Source: an uncultured bacterium (GTDB lineage Bacteria; Omnitrophota; Gorgyraeia; Duberdicusellales; 4484-171). From it: a stretch of 40,973 nucleotides of DNA. The position numbers and the translations under genes were made by a program. Shown here one piece after another: positions 1-8,839 of the stretch (positions are counted from its first letter, which is position 1; every line of letters starts with the position of its first letter). The stretch covers positions 1 through 40,973 of the forward strand of contig CAJXAF010000004.1 of NCBI GenBank assembly GCA_913050175.1. The letters run 5' to 3'. Below the pieces are notes generated by a model that was not told the origin of the DNA, did not search any database, and worked only from the letters and a program-made list of their open reading frames with translations.

Positions 1-604
1 TTTTTAAGAGGTCGCTGCGGTTAAATAAATAGATTCCACTATTGGCTTCCTGATACTCACATTTACCTTTAATTTCACTTTTAGCCAAAGCACTTAACCC
101 GGCCTTCTCAAGTATGGCCCTGACTTTCCCCCTTGGATTACGAACTATAACTCCCGGAGCATTTTCTTCCTTTAGCTTGGCAGTTAAAATGTTACAAGAT
201 GATTTTTTGCGAAGAGAATCTGATATGAATCCTGAAATTGTTTGAGAAGTTAAAAGAGGGGCATCACCACAGAGAACCAAAACCTTAGACTTGCCAACTT
301 TTTTGCTAGCTGATTTAACAGCACTACCAGTTCCTGAAATTTTAGTTTGGTAGACAAATTCAATTTTTAAGCGAGAATTTAATCTGTTTTGCTCAGGAAA
401 AAGGTTTTTTATGGTTTTTTCTACAAGATTACCTTTATAGCCTACAACGATAATAATCTGCTTTATGCTCTTTAAAGCTAGTAATTCTTTAAGAACATAA
501 TAAATAAGCGGCTTGCCCATCAACTGATGAAGGACTTTGGGTACGCTAGAACGCATGCGTTTCCCCTTTCCTGCAGCTAATACTATTACGGTTATTTCTT
601 TCAT
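1..604 (-). CDS. glmU: Bifunctional UDP-GlcNAc pyrophosphorylase/acetyltransferase GlmU, N-terminal part (truncated by window edge)
   Basis: Manual translation of minus strand from ATG at 602-604: MKEITVIVLAAGKGKRMRSSVPKVLHQLMGKPLIYYVLKEL..., the nucleotidyltransferase signature LAAGxGxRMxSxxPKVLHxLxGKP; not in the ORF track because it runs off the edge. Confidence 0.88.
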   Translation of the reverse strand, partial: MKEITVIVLAAGKGKRMRSSVPKVLHQLMGKPLIYYVLKELLALKSIKQIIIVVGYKGNLVEKTIKNLFPEQNRLNSRLKIEFVYQTKISGTGSAVKSASKKVGKSKVLVLCGDAPLLTSQTISGFISDSLRKKSSCNILTAKLKEENAPGVIVRNPRGKVRAILEKAGLSALAKSEIKGKCEYQEANSGIYLFNRSDLLK

Positions 605-631
605 AAAATTAAACCTTATCAATGCTATAAG

Positions 632-703
632 CTGCCCGGCCTGGACTCGAACCAGGAAAGACAGCTCCAAAAGCTGTTGTGTTACCGATTACACTACCGG
701 GCA
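632..703 (-). tRNA. tRNA-Gln (anticodon TTG)
   Basis: Minus strand TGCCCGG...CCGGGCA acceptor stem, anticodon stem ACAGC-TTTTGGA-GCTGT with anticodon TTG, T-arm CCTGG-TTCGAGT-CCAGG; CCA not encoded. Confidence 0.93.
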
Positions 704-878
704 AGAATATTATTGTAATTGATCACCCCTTAGAAGAACCTCTTCGGGATATATATATATTAAAAACGCATCAATGAAAATTACAGGTGAGAAAATAACT
801 CATCTAATTAAGACTAAATGCATCTCGCTTAAATGAAATATAACGTCTGCTCTTTATTAGCTTATTGATGCAGGGTTT

Positions 879-1361
879 TTATGAAACCTCGTCTTTACTT
901 TCAGCAGGACTCTTATCCTCGCTTTTCTCCTCTTGATTTGAAGCCTCTTTTTTGTTTTCAACAGGGCTCTTATCCTCGCTCACTTGACCGCGAGCAGAAG
1001 TTCTTTCGTTCTGATAGGCATCAAGAACTTTACTTTGAAGGTAGTCGCGAAATTCCTGATTGATCGGATGCGCTAAGTCCTGATGCGTAGCTTGTCGACT
1101 CTCTTCTGATTCTTTAGGAGCAGGTGGTAGCTGAACACCACAATGCCCGCAATATTGACTTCCTAAATCACATTTTTTCCCGCAACGTTGACAAAATTGT
1201 TTTAACTTTCTAGCTGGCATTGCAACAAACAACCCATTGTTACCTTCAATAACTTTTATATTTCTAACCACAAAAGAATTATCAAAAGTTATTGTTGCGT
1301 AGGCTTTAAGACGTCTGCCCTCATTATCTCGAAGAGAAACTCTGACCTCTGTGATCTCCAT
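879..1361 (-). CDS. spoVG: SpoVG family protein with internal zinc-ribbon insertion and acidic repeat tail
   Basis: MEITEVRVSLRDNEGRRLKAYATITFDNSFVVRNIKVIEGNNGLFVAMPARK is a SpoVG core; then CQRCGKKCDLGSQYCGHCG zinc ribbon; then HPINQEFRDYLQSKVLDAYQ, the SpoVG C-terminal helix. Confidence 0.9.
   Translation of the reverse strand: MEITEVRVSLRDNEGRRLKAYATITFDNSFVVRNIKVIEGNNGLFVAMPARKLKQFCQRCGKKCDLGSQYCGHCGVQLPPAPKESEESRQATHQDLAHPINQEFRDYLQSKVLDAYQNERTSARGQVSEDKSPVENKKEASNQEEKSEDKSPAESKDEVS
901..980. repeat. Two near-identical 23-bp direct repeats (901-923, 958-980; 57-nt period) encoding the repeated SEDKSP-type acidic tail of the SpoVG
   Basis: TCAGCAGGACTCTTATCCTCGCT versus TCAACAGGGCTCTTATCCTCGCT, 21/23 identical by eye. 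Confidence 0.8.
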
Positions 1362-1375
1362 GAAAGTACCTCCTT

Positions 1376-2296
1376 TTAAAAAGTGTGTGCTTTAAACACA
1401 GTCCACCTCGTTGGAACTAATTTATGTAAATTAATTGATGTCTTTATATTTCTCTTATCTCTAAGTTGCCCAAAAGTATAAAACGCACTTCCACTACCAG
1501 TCATGGCCGAAAACATATCTAATTTTCCCAAAAATGATTTTACTTTTAGCAAGTCCTTACAAACGATTATAGCTCTTTTCTCTAAAGCATTAAATATGTT
1601 TTTCTCAATAAGTGAGGCATCGTTTCGCTTCAAAGCATATCGCAATATCTTAACATTATTAAAAAAATTTGTCAATTTTACTCTCGAGGCTTGATAAACT
1701 TTTTTTGTAGATATATGAATATTAGGCCAGATGATAAAATGGCTAAATTTTCTATTTATTTTTAACTCTGTAACTTCTTCCCCCCTGCCTTTAAGAAGAG
1801 CAAACTGGCTTTGGGAAAGAAAAAAATTAACATCACTGCCCAATTTCTTACCCAGACTATACAATTGAGGCCTTGTGAGTTTAAGCTTAAAAAGATGCTT
1901 TATAGCCAATATGGTACTAGCTGCATTAGAAGAGCCTCCGCCCAAGCCAGAGCCCATGGGGATTTTCTTTTCCAGATGTATACTAAAACCTTCTTTTATT
2001 TTCTCTTCTTTTTTGATTAGACTTGCTGCTTTAAAACAGAGGTTAGCTTTTGTTTCCAGAGACTTTACATTTGAAGAAATTATTATCTGGGGAGATTTCT
2101 TTACCTCAATAGATATTTCATCAAAAAGAGAGATTCGCTCTACTATACTTTCAATACGATGGAATCCCTTAGGATACTTTCCTGTAATATTAAGGTAAAG
2201 ATTGATTTTGGCAGGACTTAAGATCTTGATCTTACTGCCGTATAAATTTGGCTGCTTTTTCAGCGATAGAATTAGCGGAGAGACCATAGAAATCAA
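1376..2296 (-). CDS. ispE: 4-diphosphocytidyl-2-C-methyl-D-erythritol kinase (start uncertain; annotated start overlaps upstream gene)
   Basis: SPAKINLYLNITGKYPKGFHRIESI and PMGSGLGGGSSNAAS GHMP-kinase motifs. Confidence 0.9.
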   Translation of the reverse strand: MISMVSPLILSLKKQPNLYGSKIKILSPAKINLYLNITGKYPKGFHRIESIVERISLFDEISIEVKKSPQIIISSNVKSLETKANLCFKAASLIKKEEKIKEGFSIHLEKKIPMGSGLGGGSSNAASTILAIKHLFKLKLTRPQLYSLGKKLGSDVNFFLSQSQFALLKGRGEEVTELKINRKFSHFIIWPNIHISTKKVYQASRVKLTNFFNNVKILRYALKRNDASLIEKNIFNALEKRAIIVCKDLLKVKSFLGKLDMFSAMTGSGSAFYTFGQLRDKRNIKTSINLHKLVPTRWTVFKAHTF

Positions 2297-3179
2297 TTAA
2301 CTCCCCAGGTGGCCCTGATTGTCCAAATTTGTCATTTACACTTATTGACTCCATCAAAACCGGATTACTTCCAACTACAACTTCAGCGACCGCGGAAAAC
2401 AAACCTCCGATTTTCTGATGTTCCTCACAAACTAAAATCTTACTAAAACGTTTGGATAGGTCCTCTATCAATTGGACATCAATTGGTTTTATAGTATGTA
2501 TATTAACTACAGCTGTTGATATACCTTTTTCATCTAAGGTTTTGGCTGCCTGCATGGCTTCATTAACAAGAATTCCGCAAGCAATTATTACCAAATCACT
2601 ACCTTCTTTTACTATATAACCCTTGCCCAGGGAAAATTCTTTCTTACTTTCAAGCGTAGGAATTTTTGAACGGCCCAAACGTATATAAAAAGGACCTTCT
2701 TCTTTGTGGGCAGTTAAAATAGCACTTCTTGCCTCCGGACCATCACAAGGAACTATTATCCGCATATTAGGTATAGATCTAAAAAAACTAATGTCTTCCA
2801 AGGCCTGGTGTGAAGCTCCATCCTCGCCAACAGTAACTCCGCTATGAGTAGCTACGATTTTAACATTCAGTTTATTATAACAGATGGTATTACGAACCTG
2901 ATCGAGCGCCCTGGCTGTGGCAAACATAGCAAAAGTAGATGCGAAAACTATTTTGCCGCTGCTGGCTAGGCCTCCGGCGGTGGCCATCATTCCCTGTTCA
3001 GCTACTCCAAAGTTAAAAAATCTCTCGGGGAATTCTTTGGCAAAGAATGAGGTCCGGGTTGATCCTGAAAGATCAGCATCTAAGACTACTACATTAGGAT
3101 CAAGTTTACCTAATTCAACTAGTGTTTTACCATAAACATCACGTGCATATAATTTTTCAGACATAACTTGCTCTTTCAT
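2232..3179 (-). CDS. Transketolase, C-terminal (Pyr/C-domain) subunit
   Basis: LDADLSGSTRTSFFAKEFPERFFNFGVAEQGMMATAGGLASSGK... typical split transketolase C subunit; follows the N subunit. Confidence 0.9.
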   Translation of the reverse strand: MKEQVMSEKLYARDVYGKTLVELGKLDPNVVVLDADLSGSTRTSFFAKEFPERFFNFGVAEQGMMATAGGLASSGKIVFASTFAMFATARALDQVRNTICYNKLNVKIVATHSGVTVGEDGASHQALEDISFFRSIPNMRIIVPCDGPEARSAILTAHKEEGPFYIRLGRSKIPTLESKKEFSLGKGYIVKEGSDLVIIACGILVNEAMQAAKTLDEKGISTAVVNIHTIKPIDVQLIEDLSKRFSKILVCEEHQKIGGLFSAVAEVVVGSNPVLMESISVNDKFGQSGPPGELIDFYGLSANSIAEKAAKFIRQ

Positions 3180-3203
3180 TTAAAAGTATTAATAAAATTA
3201 AAT

Positions 3204-4046
3204 CTACTCTAATCCGCTTTCGTCTTTTTCAATATCCTCTAATTCTTTAAGAGCAATCTCGCACTCTTTTTCTGAAGGCGCATTACCATGAAAATTAACA
3301 ACATGCTCCATAAAAGAAACACCTTTGCCTTTGACGGTATGGGCTATGATAATTGTTGGCTTAAACTTTACTGTCTTAGCCTCAGCAAAGGCTTCTAAGA
3401 GCTCATCTATGTTGTGGCCATCACACTGATGAACATGCCAGCCAAAAGACTCCCATTTATTAACTATAGGCTCTAAATTCATTATTTCTTCTGTCCTGCC
3501 GTCAATTTGAAAGCGATTGTAATCAATGATTGCACAAAGATTATCAAGTTTATAGTGGGCTGAAGCCATGGCTGCTTCCCAGACATTTCCTTCCTGAGTC
3601 TCACCATCGCCCATGAGACAATAAACTCTTGAGTCTATCTTATCCAATCTATTAGCTAAGGCCATGCCTAAGCATACTGATAGCCCCTGGCCTAAAGATC
3701 CACTGGCAACTTCAATACCGGGAGTTTTTTTATCAGGGTGACCTTGTAGTAATGAACCTAGTTTTCGCAAGGTCATTAATTCTTCTTTAGGAAAGTACCC
3801 ACAAAGGCTTAAAGCTGCATAGACTGCCGGGCAGCAGTGTCCTTTAGATAAGTGAAATTTATCTCTTTGGGCCCAATTAGGATCATCCGGCTTATGGCGC
3901 ATTACATCGAAAAAAAGACAAGTAATTATATCAGTTGATGAGAGTGACCCTCCGGGGTGTCCACTCTTAGCTTCAGTCAACATCTTTATAATAAGTTTTC
4001 TGATTTCTGTGGCTTTACTCTTTAGATTCTTTACTTTCTGATTCAT
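3204..4046 (-). CDS. Transketolase, N-terminal (TPP-binding) subunit
   Basis: EAKSGHPGGSLSSTDIITCLFF, LSKGHCCPAVYAAL, MGDGETQEGNVWEA motifs. Confidence 0.92.
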   Translation of the reverse strand: MNQKVKNLKSKATEIRKLIIKMLTEAKSGHPGGSLSSTDIITCLFFDVMRHKPDDPNWAQRDKFHLSKGHCCPAVYAALSLCGYFPKEELMTLRKLGSLLQGHPDKKTPGIEVASGSLGQGLSVCLGMALANRLDKIDSRVYCLMGDGETQEGNVWEAAMASAHYKLDNLCAIIDYNRFQIDGRTEEIMNLEPIVNKWESFGWHVHQCDGHNIDELLEAFAEAKTVKFKPTIIIAHTVKGKGVSFMEHVVNFHGNAPSEKECEIALKELEDIEKDESGLE

Positions 4047-4983
4047 ATTCCTCTAACCTTGATTGTAGTCCTGCATTTTCGGGAAAGTATTCTATTCCTA
4101 CTTTATAATATTTAATCGCCTTCTCAAGATCTCCTAACTCTACTGAAACATCACCCAAGTGTTTATAGATATCAGGATCCCTAACAAAACTAATGGCTTC
4201 CTCAAGAAACTTTAAAGATTTCTTCAACTTACCTTGTCGGTAATAAACCCATCCCAAACTATCAAGATAGGCTCCGTTGTCTGGCTCTTTTTCCAGAGCT
4301 TTTTTAATCATTTTCTCAGCATCATCTAATAATATGCCTGCTTCAGCATAGGTATAGCCCAGAGAATTTAATATCGGGGCATGTTCGGAATCAATATCCA
4401 AACCATCCTTCCAGACTTTAATTGCCTGATCTTCTTTGTCGATCTCACTATAGAGGTAGCCCAACCAAAAATAAGCTTCAATATATTCAGGATTATTTTC
4501 TAAGATACTTTCATAAATGTTAATAGCATCTTCATGTTTAGTTTTATAAAAATAAAACTGAGCCAAATATTCTGAAATACTAATGTCGTCGGGTTTTAAT
4601 CTATGTGCATTTTTAAGCAGCTCCTCGTATTCAGCTTCCAGCTCTTTATCTTTCTGAGCGTAAGAGTAGATAAAAATCAAAGTTAAAGAGATCTCAAGAT
4701 TATCGGGATCAAGCTTTTTAGCTTCGAGCAAAGCTTTCTGAGCTTCTTCATTTTTGCCCAGGCGAATTAAAACTGTAGCTATTTTTAAACGGGTATGAAT
4801 TGATTTAGGGTCTTTTGCTTTAGCCTTTTCTAACTCTTTTAAACCCAGCTCATACTCCTCATTCTGGATAAAAAAAAGCCCTTTTAAGTAATTGCTGTAG
4901 AGATTTGCATTAAATCTCTGACTACCTGCAAAAGCCAGAGGTGTCATGATGACAAAAAGAGTGGCTATAAGAAACTTTCTCAT
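4015..4983 (-). CDS. TPR repeat protein with signal peptide
   Basis: MRKFLIATLFVIMTPLAFA signal; repeated TPR-like helices (EAYFWLGYLYSEIDKEDQAIKVW, AYLDSLGWVYYRQGKLKKSLKFLEEAI). Confidence 0.8.
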   Translation of the reverse strand: MRKFLIATLFVIMTPLAFAGSQRFNANLYSNYLKGLFFIQNEEYELGLKELEKAKAKDPKSIHTRLKIATVLIRLGKNEEAQKALLEAKKLDPDNLEISLTLIFIYSYAQKDKELEAEYEELLKNAHRLKPDDISISEYLAQFYFYKTKHEDAINIYESILENNPEYIEAYFWLGYLYSEIDKEDQAIKVWKDGLDIDSEHAPILNSLGYTYAEAGILLDDAEKMIKKALEKEPDNGAYLDSLGWVYYRQGKLKKSLKFLEEAISFVRDPDIYKHLGDVSVELGDLEKAIKYYKVGIEYFPENAGLQSRLEEYESESKESKE

Positions 4984-4989
4984 TGAAGA

Positions 4990-5079
4990 CTATTGTGACT
5001 TATGTCTTTGCTGTTTGCGTCTTTTTTTAAACCAGTGTCTTTTTACTTTCTTTAATTTTTTCTTTTTACCACAAGGCAT
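4990..5079 (-). CDS. 29-aa highly basic AURKAIP1/COX24-domain-like protein (putative small ribosome-associated protein)
   Basis: Manual translation MPCGKKKKLKKVKRHWFKKRRKQQRHKSQ*, ATG 5077-5079, TAG 4990-4992; KK-rich xKRHxxKKRRK pattern; below the ORF track cutoff. Confidence 0.65.
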   Translation of the reverse strand: MPCGKKKKLKKVKRHWFKKRRKQQRHKSQ

Positions 5080-5094
5080 ATATATGTTTCCTTC

Positions 5095-5970
5095 CTAGTA
5101 GATAACTTTATTCAAGGGGTATTCAATTATCCCCTGAGCTCCGTTCTCCTTTAATATAGGTATGAGTCTTCTAACTTCCGCCTCCTCTAAAATCACCTCA
5201 ATAGCATTCCATCCTTTTAAAGTTAGGAAAGAAATCGTTGGCCTCTTTAAAGCTGGAAGAAGTGCCAGTATAGTATTGAGCTTATCTTCCTTTATATTCA
5301 ATTTCAAGCCAACTTTATCACGTGACTGGAGAGCTCCCTTTAAAAGAAGACTAATGTGATCCATCTTCTTAGCCTTTAAGGGGTTTCCGGCAGCCTTCTT
5401 ATTAGCAATAAATACGGTTTTTGATTCACAGATTGTGTCAATAATCCTTAAGTTATTAGCCTTCAATGACGCTCCTGTTTCTGTTATATCGACTATAGCA
5501 TCAACTAAGCCACTGGTAACCTTAAATTCGGTAGCTCCCCAGCTAAATTCAACATCAATTTTTATCTTCTTCTTCTTAAAGTATTTCTTAGTATAATTAA
5601 CCAATTCAGTAGCAATACGCTTTCCTCTCAAGTCCTTTATTGTTTTGATCTTAGAATCAGCTCTGACAGCAACAACCCAGCGTACAGGATTTAAAGTTTG
5701 TTTAGCATAGAGTAACTCAGCTAAAGTAACAACCTTGGAATTATTCTCCAAAACCCAATCTCTGCCAGTAATCCCGCAATCTAACACGCCCTCTTCGACA
5801 TAGCGAGCCATCTCCTGAGCCCTTAAGAGGGTGACTTCAATTCCGGCATCATCAATCGTAGGAAAATATGACCGGGAGCTAACGTAGATATTAAATCCGG
5901 CCATTTTAAAGACCTCTATCGTCTTATTTTGAAGACTACCTTTAGGTATCCCTAATTTTAAAATTTTCAT
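5095..5970 (-). CDS. hisG: ATP phosphoribosyltransferase HisG (long form)
   Basis: LGIPKGSLQNKTIEVFKMAGF, VLDCGITGRDWV, GLVDAIVDITETGASLKANNLRI; extra C-terminal domain. Confidence 0.9.
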   Translation of the reverse strand: MKILKLGIPKGSLQNKTIEVFKMAGFNIYVSSRSYFPTIDDAGIEVTLLRAQEMARYVEEGVLDCGITGRDWVLENNSKVVTLAELLYAKQTLNPVRWVVAVRADSKIKTIKDLRGKRIATELVNYTKKYFKKKKIKIDVEFSWGATEFKVTSGLVDAIVDITETGASLKANNLRIIDTICESKTVFIANKKAAGNPLKAKKMDHISLLLKGALQSRDKVGLKLNIKEDKLNTILALLPALKRPTISFLTLKGWNAIEVILEEAEVRRLIPILKENGAQGIIEYPLNKVIY

Positions 5971-6077
5971 CTTTTAATTACCCTTATTGAATTTTATATA
6001 TTTTGAAAATCAAAGCTCAACAATTATACAATGCGCTTTTTGACTTGTAAAGTAAAATATCAGTATAAGAGCAAGCT

Positions 6078-7154
6078 TCAACAAAGATTTTTAAAGCTTG
6101 AAAAAACATCTTTGGGGCTAATATCGCGCAGACATTTCTTATCAAACCCGCAACCGGAAAACTTAAAAGTTTTATAACAAGGTCTGCATTCGACTCCCGA
6201 CTTAAAAACTATGGAACTATCGCTATCAGGATAAGCTCCATATACCTTGTCGTCAACCGGACCAAAAAAAGCGATAACTTTTTTATTCAAAGCCTGGGCA
6301 ATGTGAAAAGGCCCACCATCATTAGTAATAATTGCCTTGCTAATTGAAACCAAGGTAATAAATTCTTCTAAACTTATTTTACCGCATAAGTTAAGTGGCT
6401 TTGTGTGCATATTCTCATAAACATAATCACAGATATTCTTTTCAGCCTTTGAACCAAAAAGTATAATTTGTGAAGCGTACTCCTCTGATATCATTTCAGA
6501 AATTTTTAAAAAATGCTCCTTGGGCCAACGCTTAAAATAAGCTGTTTGCTGCCAGCTATCCCCGGAACCAGGACAAATCCCAATGAAGTCGGCCTCCGGC
6601 TTTAACCCGTAGTTTTCTAAGCTTGCTCTAGCTTTACCTTGTTTATCTTGGGGTACTTCTAAATCGAATTTATATTCTCTGCTCTCTACTCCCAGCAAGC
6701 CTAATAAATCAAGATAGTACCTGGCCACATGCTTATCCTTAAAGCCGTCAACTATCTTAATTTTATCAGTTAAGAATCTGCCTCGATTCTTAAAATCTAA
6801 ACCGAGACGCCTCTTGACCCCGGAAAGTTTAAAGAAAAGACCGTATTGTGAGTTCATTGATAAGTCAAACATGAGATCAAATTTTCCCTTCTTTATCTGT
6901 CTTCTAAATCCAATAAATTTGCCGATAAAGCCAACTTTTGACTCTCTGAGTGACTCTCGCCACTCATCCTTTTCAAAGACAATAACATCTTTTAAGAAGA
7001 CATTATTATCAAGTATTGGCTTTGTTCTTCGATTGCAAAGATAGGTTATAGAACTTTCAGGAAAAGCATCTTTTAAGTTCCTGATAAGAGGGGTAGTAAA
7101 AAGGACATCGCCAATGCCAAAGGGGTTAAAAATAAGAATATTTTTTGCTTTCAT
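6078..7154 (-). CDS. Glycosyltransferase family 9 (heptosyltransferase-like)
   Basis: KNILIFNPFGIGDVLFTTPLIRNLKDAFP, ICPGSGDSWQQTAYFKRWP, ITNDGGPFHIAQALNKKVIAFFGP; start placed at MKAKN rather than the 25-aa longer ORF. Confidence 0.87.
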   Translation of the reverse strand: MKAKNILIFNPFGIGDVLFTTPLIRNLKDAFPESSITYLCNRRTKPILDNNVFLKDVIVFEKDEWRESLRESKVGFIGKFIGFRRQIKKGKFDLMFDLSMNSQYGLFFKLSGVKRRLGLDFKNRGRFLTDKIKIVDGFKDKHVARYYLDLLGLLGVESREYKFDLEVPQDKQGKARASLENYGLKPEADFIGICPGSGDSWQQTAYFKRWPKEHFLKISEMISEEYASQIILFGSKAEKNICDYVYENMHTKPLNLCGKISLEEFITLVSISKAIITNDGGPFHIAQALNKKVIAFFGPVDDKVYGAYPDSDSSIVFKSGVECRPCYKTFKFSGCGFDKKCLRDISPKDVFSSFKNLC

Positions 7155-7512
7155 AAGTATTTTTTCATTCATAAGTTTTAGAACATTGTAAACTAATGTT
7201 GTTTGCTTGTAAAGAAAAAGGCTCCTCAAGTAAAATTAACCTTAAAATTATCTGAAAAATTTCTCTTTTCTATCTAATAAAGGAATTCTTTCTAATGTAA
7301 GCGATTTCAGGCCAATACTTATAAGGCCTTGATATATATAGACTTAAAATGTTATTCTTTAGTGTGACCCCTTTTTAGGAGTCAAAGCCACGGGCCCTCT
7401 CCCTATTTTTGGGGGAGGGTGTCTTCATCTAAAATTCTGCCTAAATTAAAATTAAGCTTATAAAATAAGGATTTTTTTTAAATATGAATAGTCTAAGGCA
7501 CCTATCAAGAGT

Positions 7513-8817
7513 CTATTTAGCTGTCTTTGCAGTAGCAGATTTAAACTTTTCCAATTGCTCTTTAAAGAATTCATCTTGAGGATTATCAGAAACTACCTCT
7601 TCTTCAATGACAATTGCCTCTTCAAAACGGCCCATTTTGCATAAAACTTCCGCCTTTGTATCTAAATAATAGGGATTTTCCGGGGAAAGCTCCAGGCCCT
7701 TATTAATTAAAATCAAGGCTTCATTGAGATTTTCACCTTCTTGGCTATAAATCCAGGCTAAATCATTATAAGCATCAGAAAAATCAGGTTTGTTTTCAAT
7801 GCTTTTTAGGAGCAATTCTTCTCTTTGACGGGAATCAAATTTAAAGCCCAGATGCTGATATCTGGCATAATCCGGGTTAAGAGAATAAAGAATTAAAAAA
7901 GGTAGGATGACTAAGGATATGTTGTAAGAATAATGAGCCACTATACTGGGAATAATTGATCCAGTCCAGGCCCTTAACAAGGTTACTGATAAACCCATAG
8001 AAAAAATAGCCAGAAGAGCAAACCAACTGCCCCATATTTGATCCAGATGAAAGAGAGCAAACAAACAAGAAATTAAAATAATGGCAAATAATTTTCCCCG
8101 TAACTTATAGAACACCCGGTAAAAATACCCTCTAAAGATAACCTCTTCAAGCAGGGGAGCAAAAAATATAACCGAAACAATGAATAGTAAGAATGAAACA
8201 ATTGATGAGCCGGTAAGAGCATCTCCCAAAGGTGTAATTGCCTGATCATCTTTATTGTTAAAAAAGAAAAAACTCGAAGAAGCAAAAAAAGCTCCGATTG
8301 CGACCGGCACCAGAAAAGCGTAGAAAAACCACTTCTTTACTTTTTTAAAACTTATTATTTCAAAAAAACTCTCACTCTTATTAGCTCTAACAAGGCAAAA
8401 GATAATTCCTATGGTAAAGAGGTGAGAAACCAAACCCAAAACAACGAATTCCAACAACTTACCGTTTAAAAAAGGAACAAAATAGGATAAAGCCTTATAA
8501 AGAAGAAATGTCCAGTTCAAAAGCAAGAACCAAATCAAGACTACAGTCGTGAAATCAGTAATTAGGGAAAAATTGGTAGTTTTAAAAGAATCAAGGCCTT
8601 CGTTTAAAAATTTTTGCCGACGCCGTTTAAAAAAACGCCTTCGCAGATGGTAATATATAGGAATCAAAACCAGAAAAAAAACAATACTGGCAAGGGCCCA
8701 TATTAATGGCTTCAGACCAAAAATCTCTACATATAATTCTTGGTCTTCATTCTCTAAGGTTTTTGCATCATAGTAAAAAACGCAGAGTACTAAGAAAAAT
8801 ATTACAAAGCTGCCCAT
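7513..8817 (-). CDS. CPBP-family intramembrane metalloprotease with C-terminal TPR
   Basis: EEVIFRGYFYRVFYKLRGK and ALFHLDQIWGSW (CPBP motifs), followed by DAYNDLAWIYSQEGENLNEALILINKGLELSPENPYYLDTKAEVL TPRs. Confidence 0.82.
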   Translation of the reverse strand: MGSFVIFFLVLCVFYYDAKTLENEDQELYVEIFGLKPLIWALASIVFFLVLIPIYYHLRRRFFKRRRQKFLNEGLDSFKTTNFSLITDFTTVVLIWFLLLNWTFLLYKALSYFVPFLNGKLLEFVVLGLVSHLFTIGIIFCLVRANKSESFFEIISFKKVKKWFFYAFLVPVAIGAFFASSSFFFFNNKDDQAITPLGDALTGSSIVSFLLFIVSVIFFAPLLEEVIFRGYFYRVFYKLRGKLFAIILISCLFALFHLDQIWGSWFALLAIFSMGLSVTLLRAWTGSIIPSIVAHYSYNISLVILPFLILYSLNPDYARYQHLGFKFDSRQREELLLKSIENKPDFSDAYNDLAWIYSQEGENLNEALILINKGLELSPENPYYLDTKAEVLCKMGRFEEAIVIEEEVVSDNPQDEFFKEQLEKFKSATAKTAK

Positions 8818-8839
8818 ACTTTTTATTAGTTTTTATGAT

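Noticed and set aside
537-722. 61-aa plus-strand ORF
   Set aside because: Overlaps the tRNA-Gln gene and the antisense of glmU; no protein family signal
1875-2198. 107-aa plus-strand ORF
   Set aside because: Antisense to ispE, no recognisable domain; typical frame shadow
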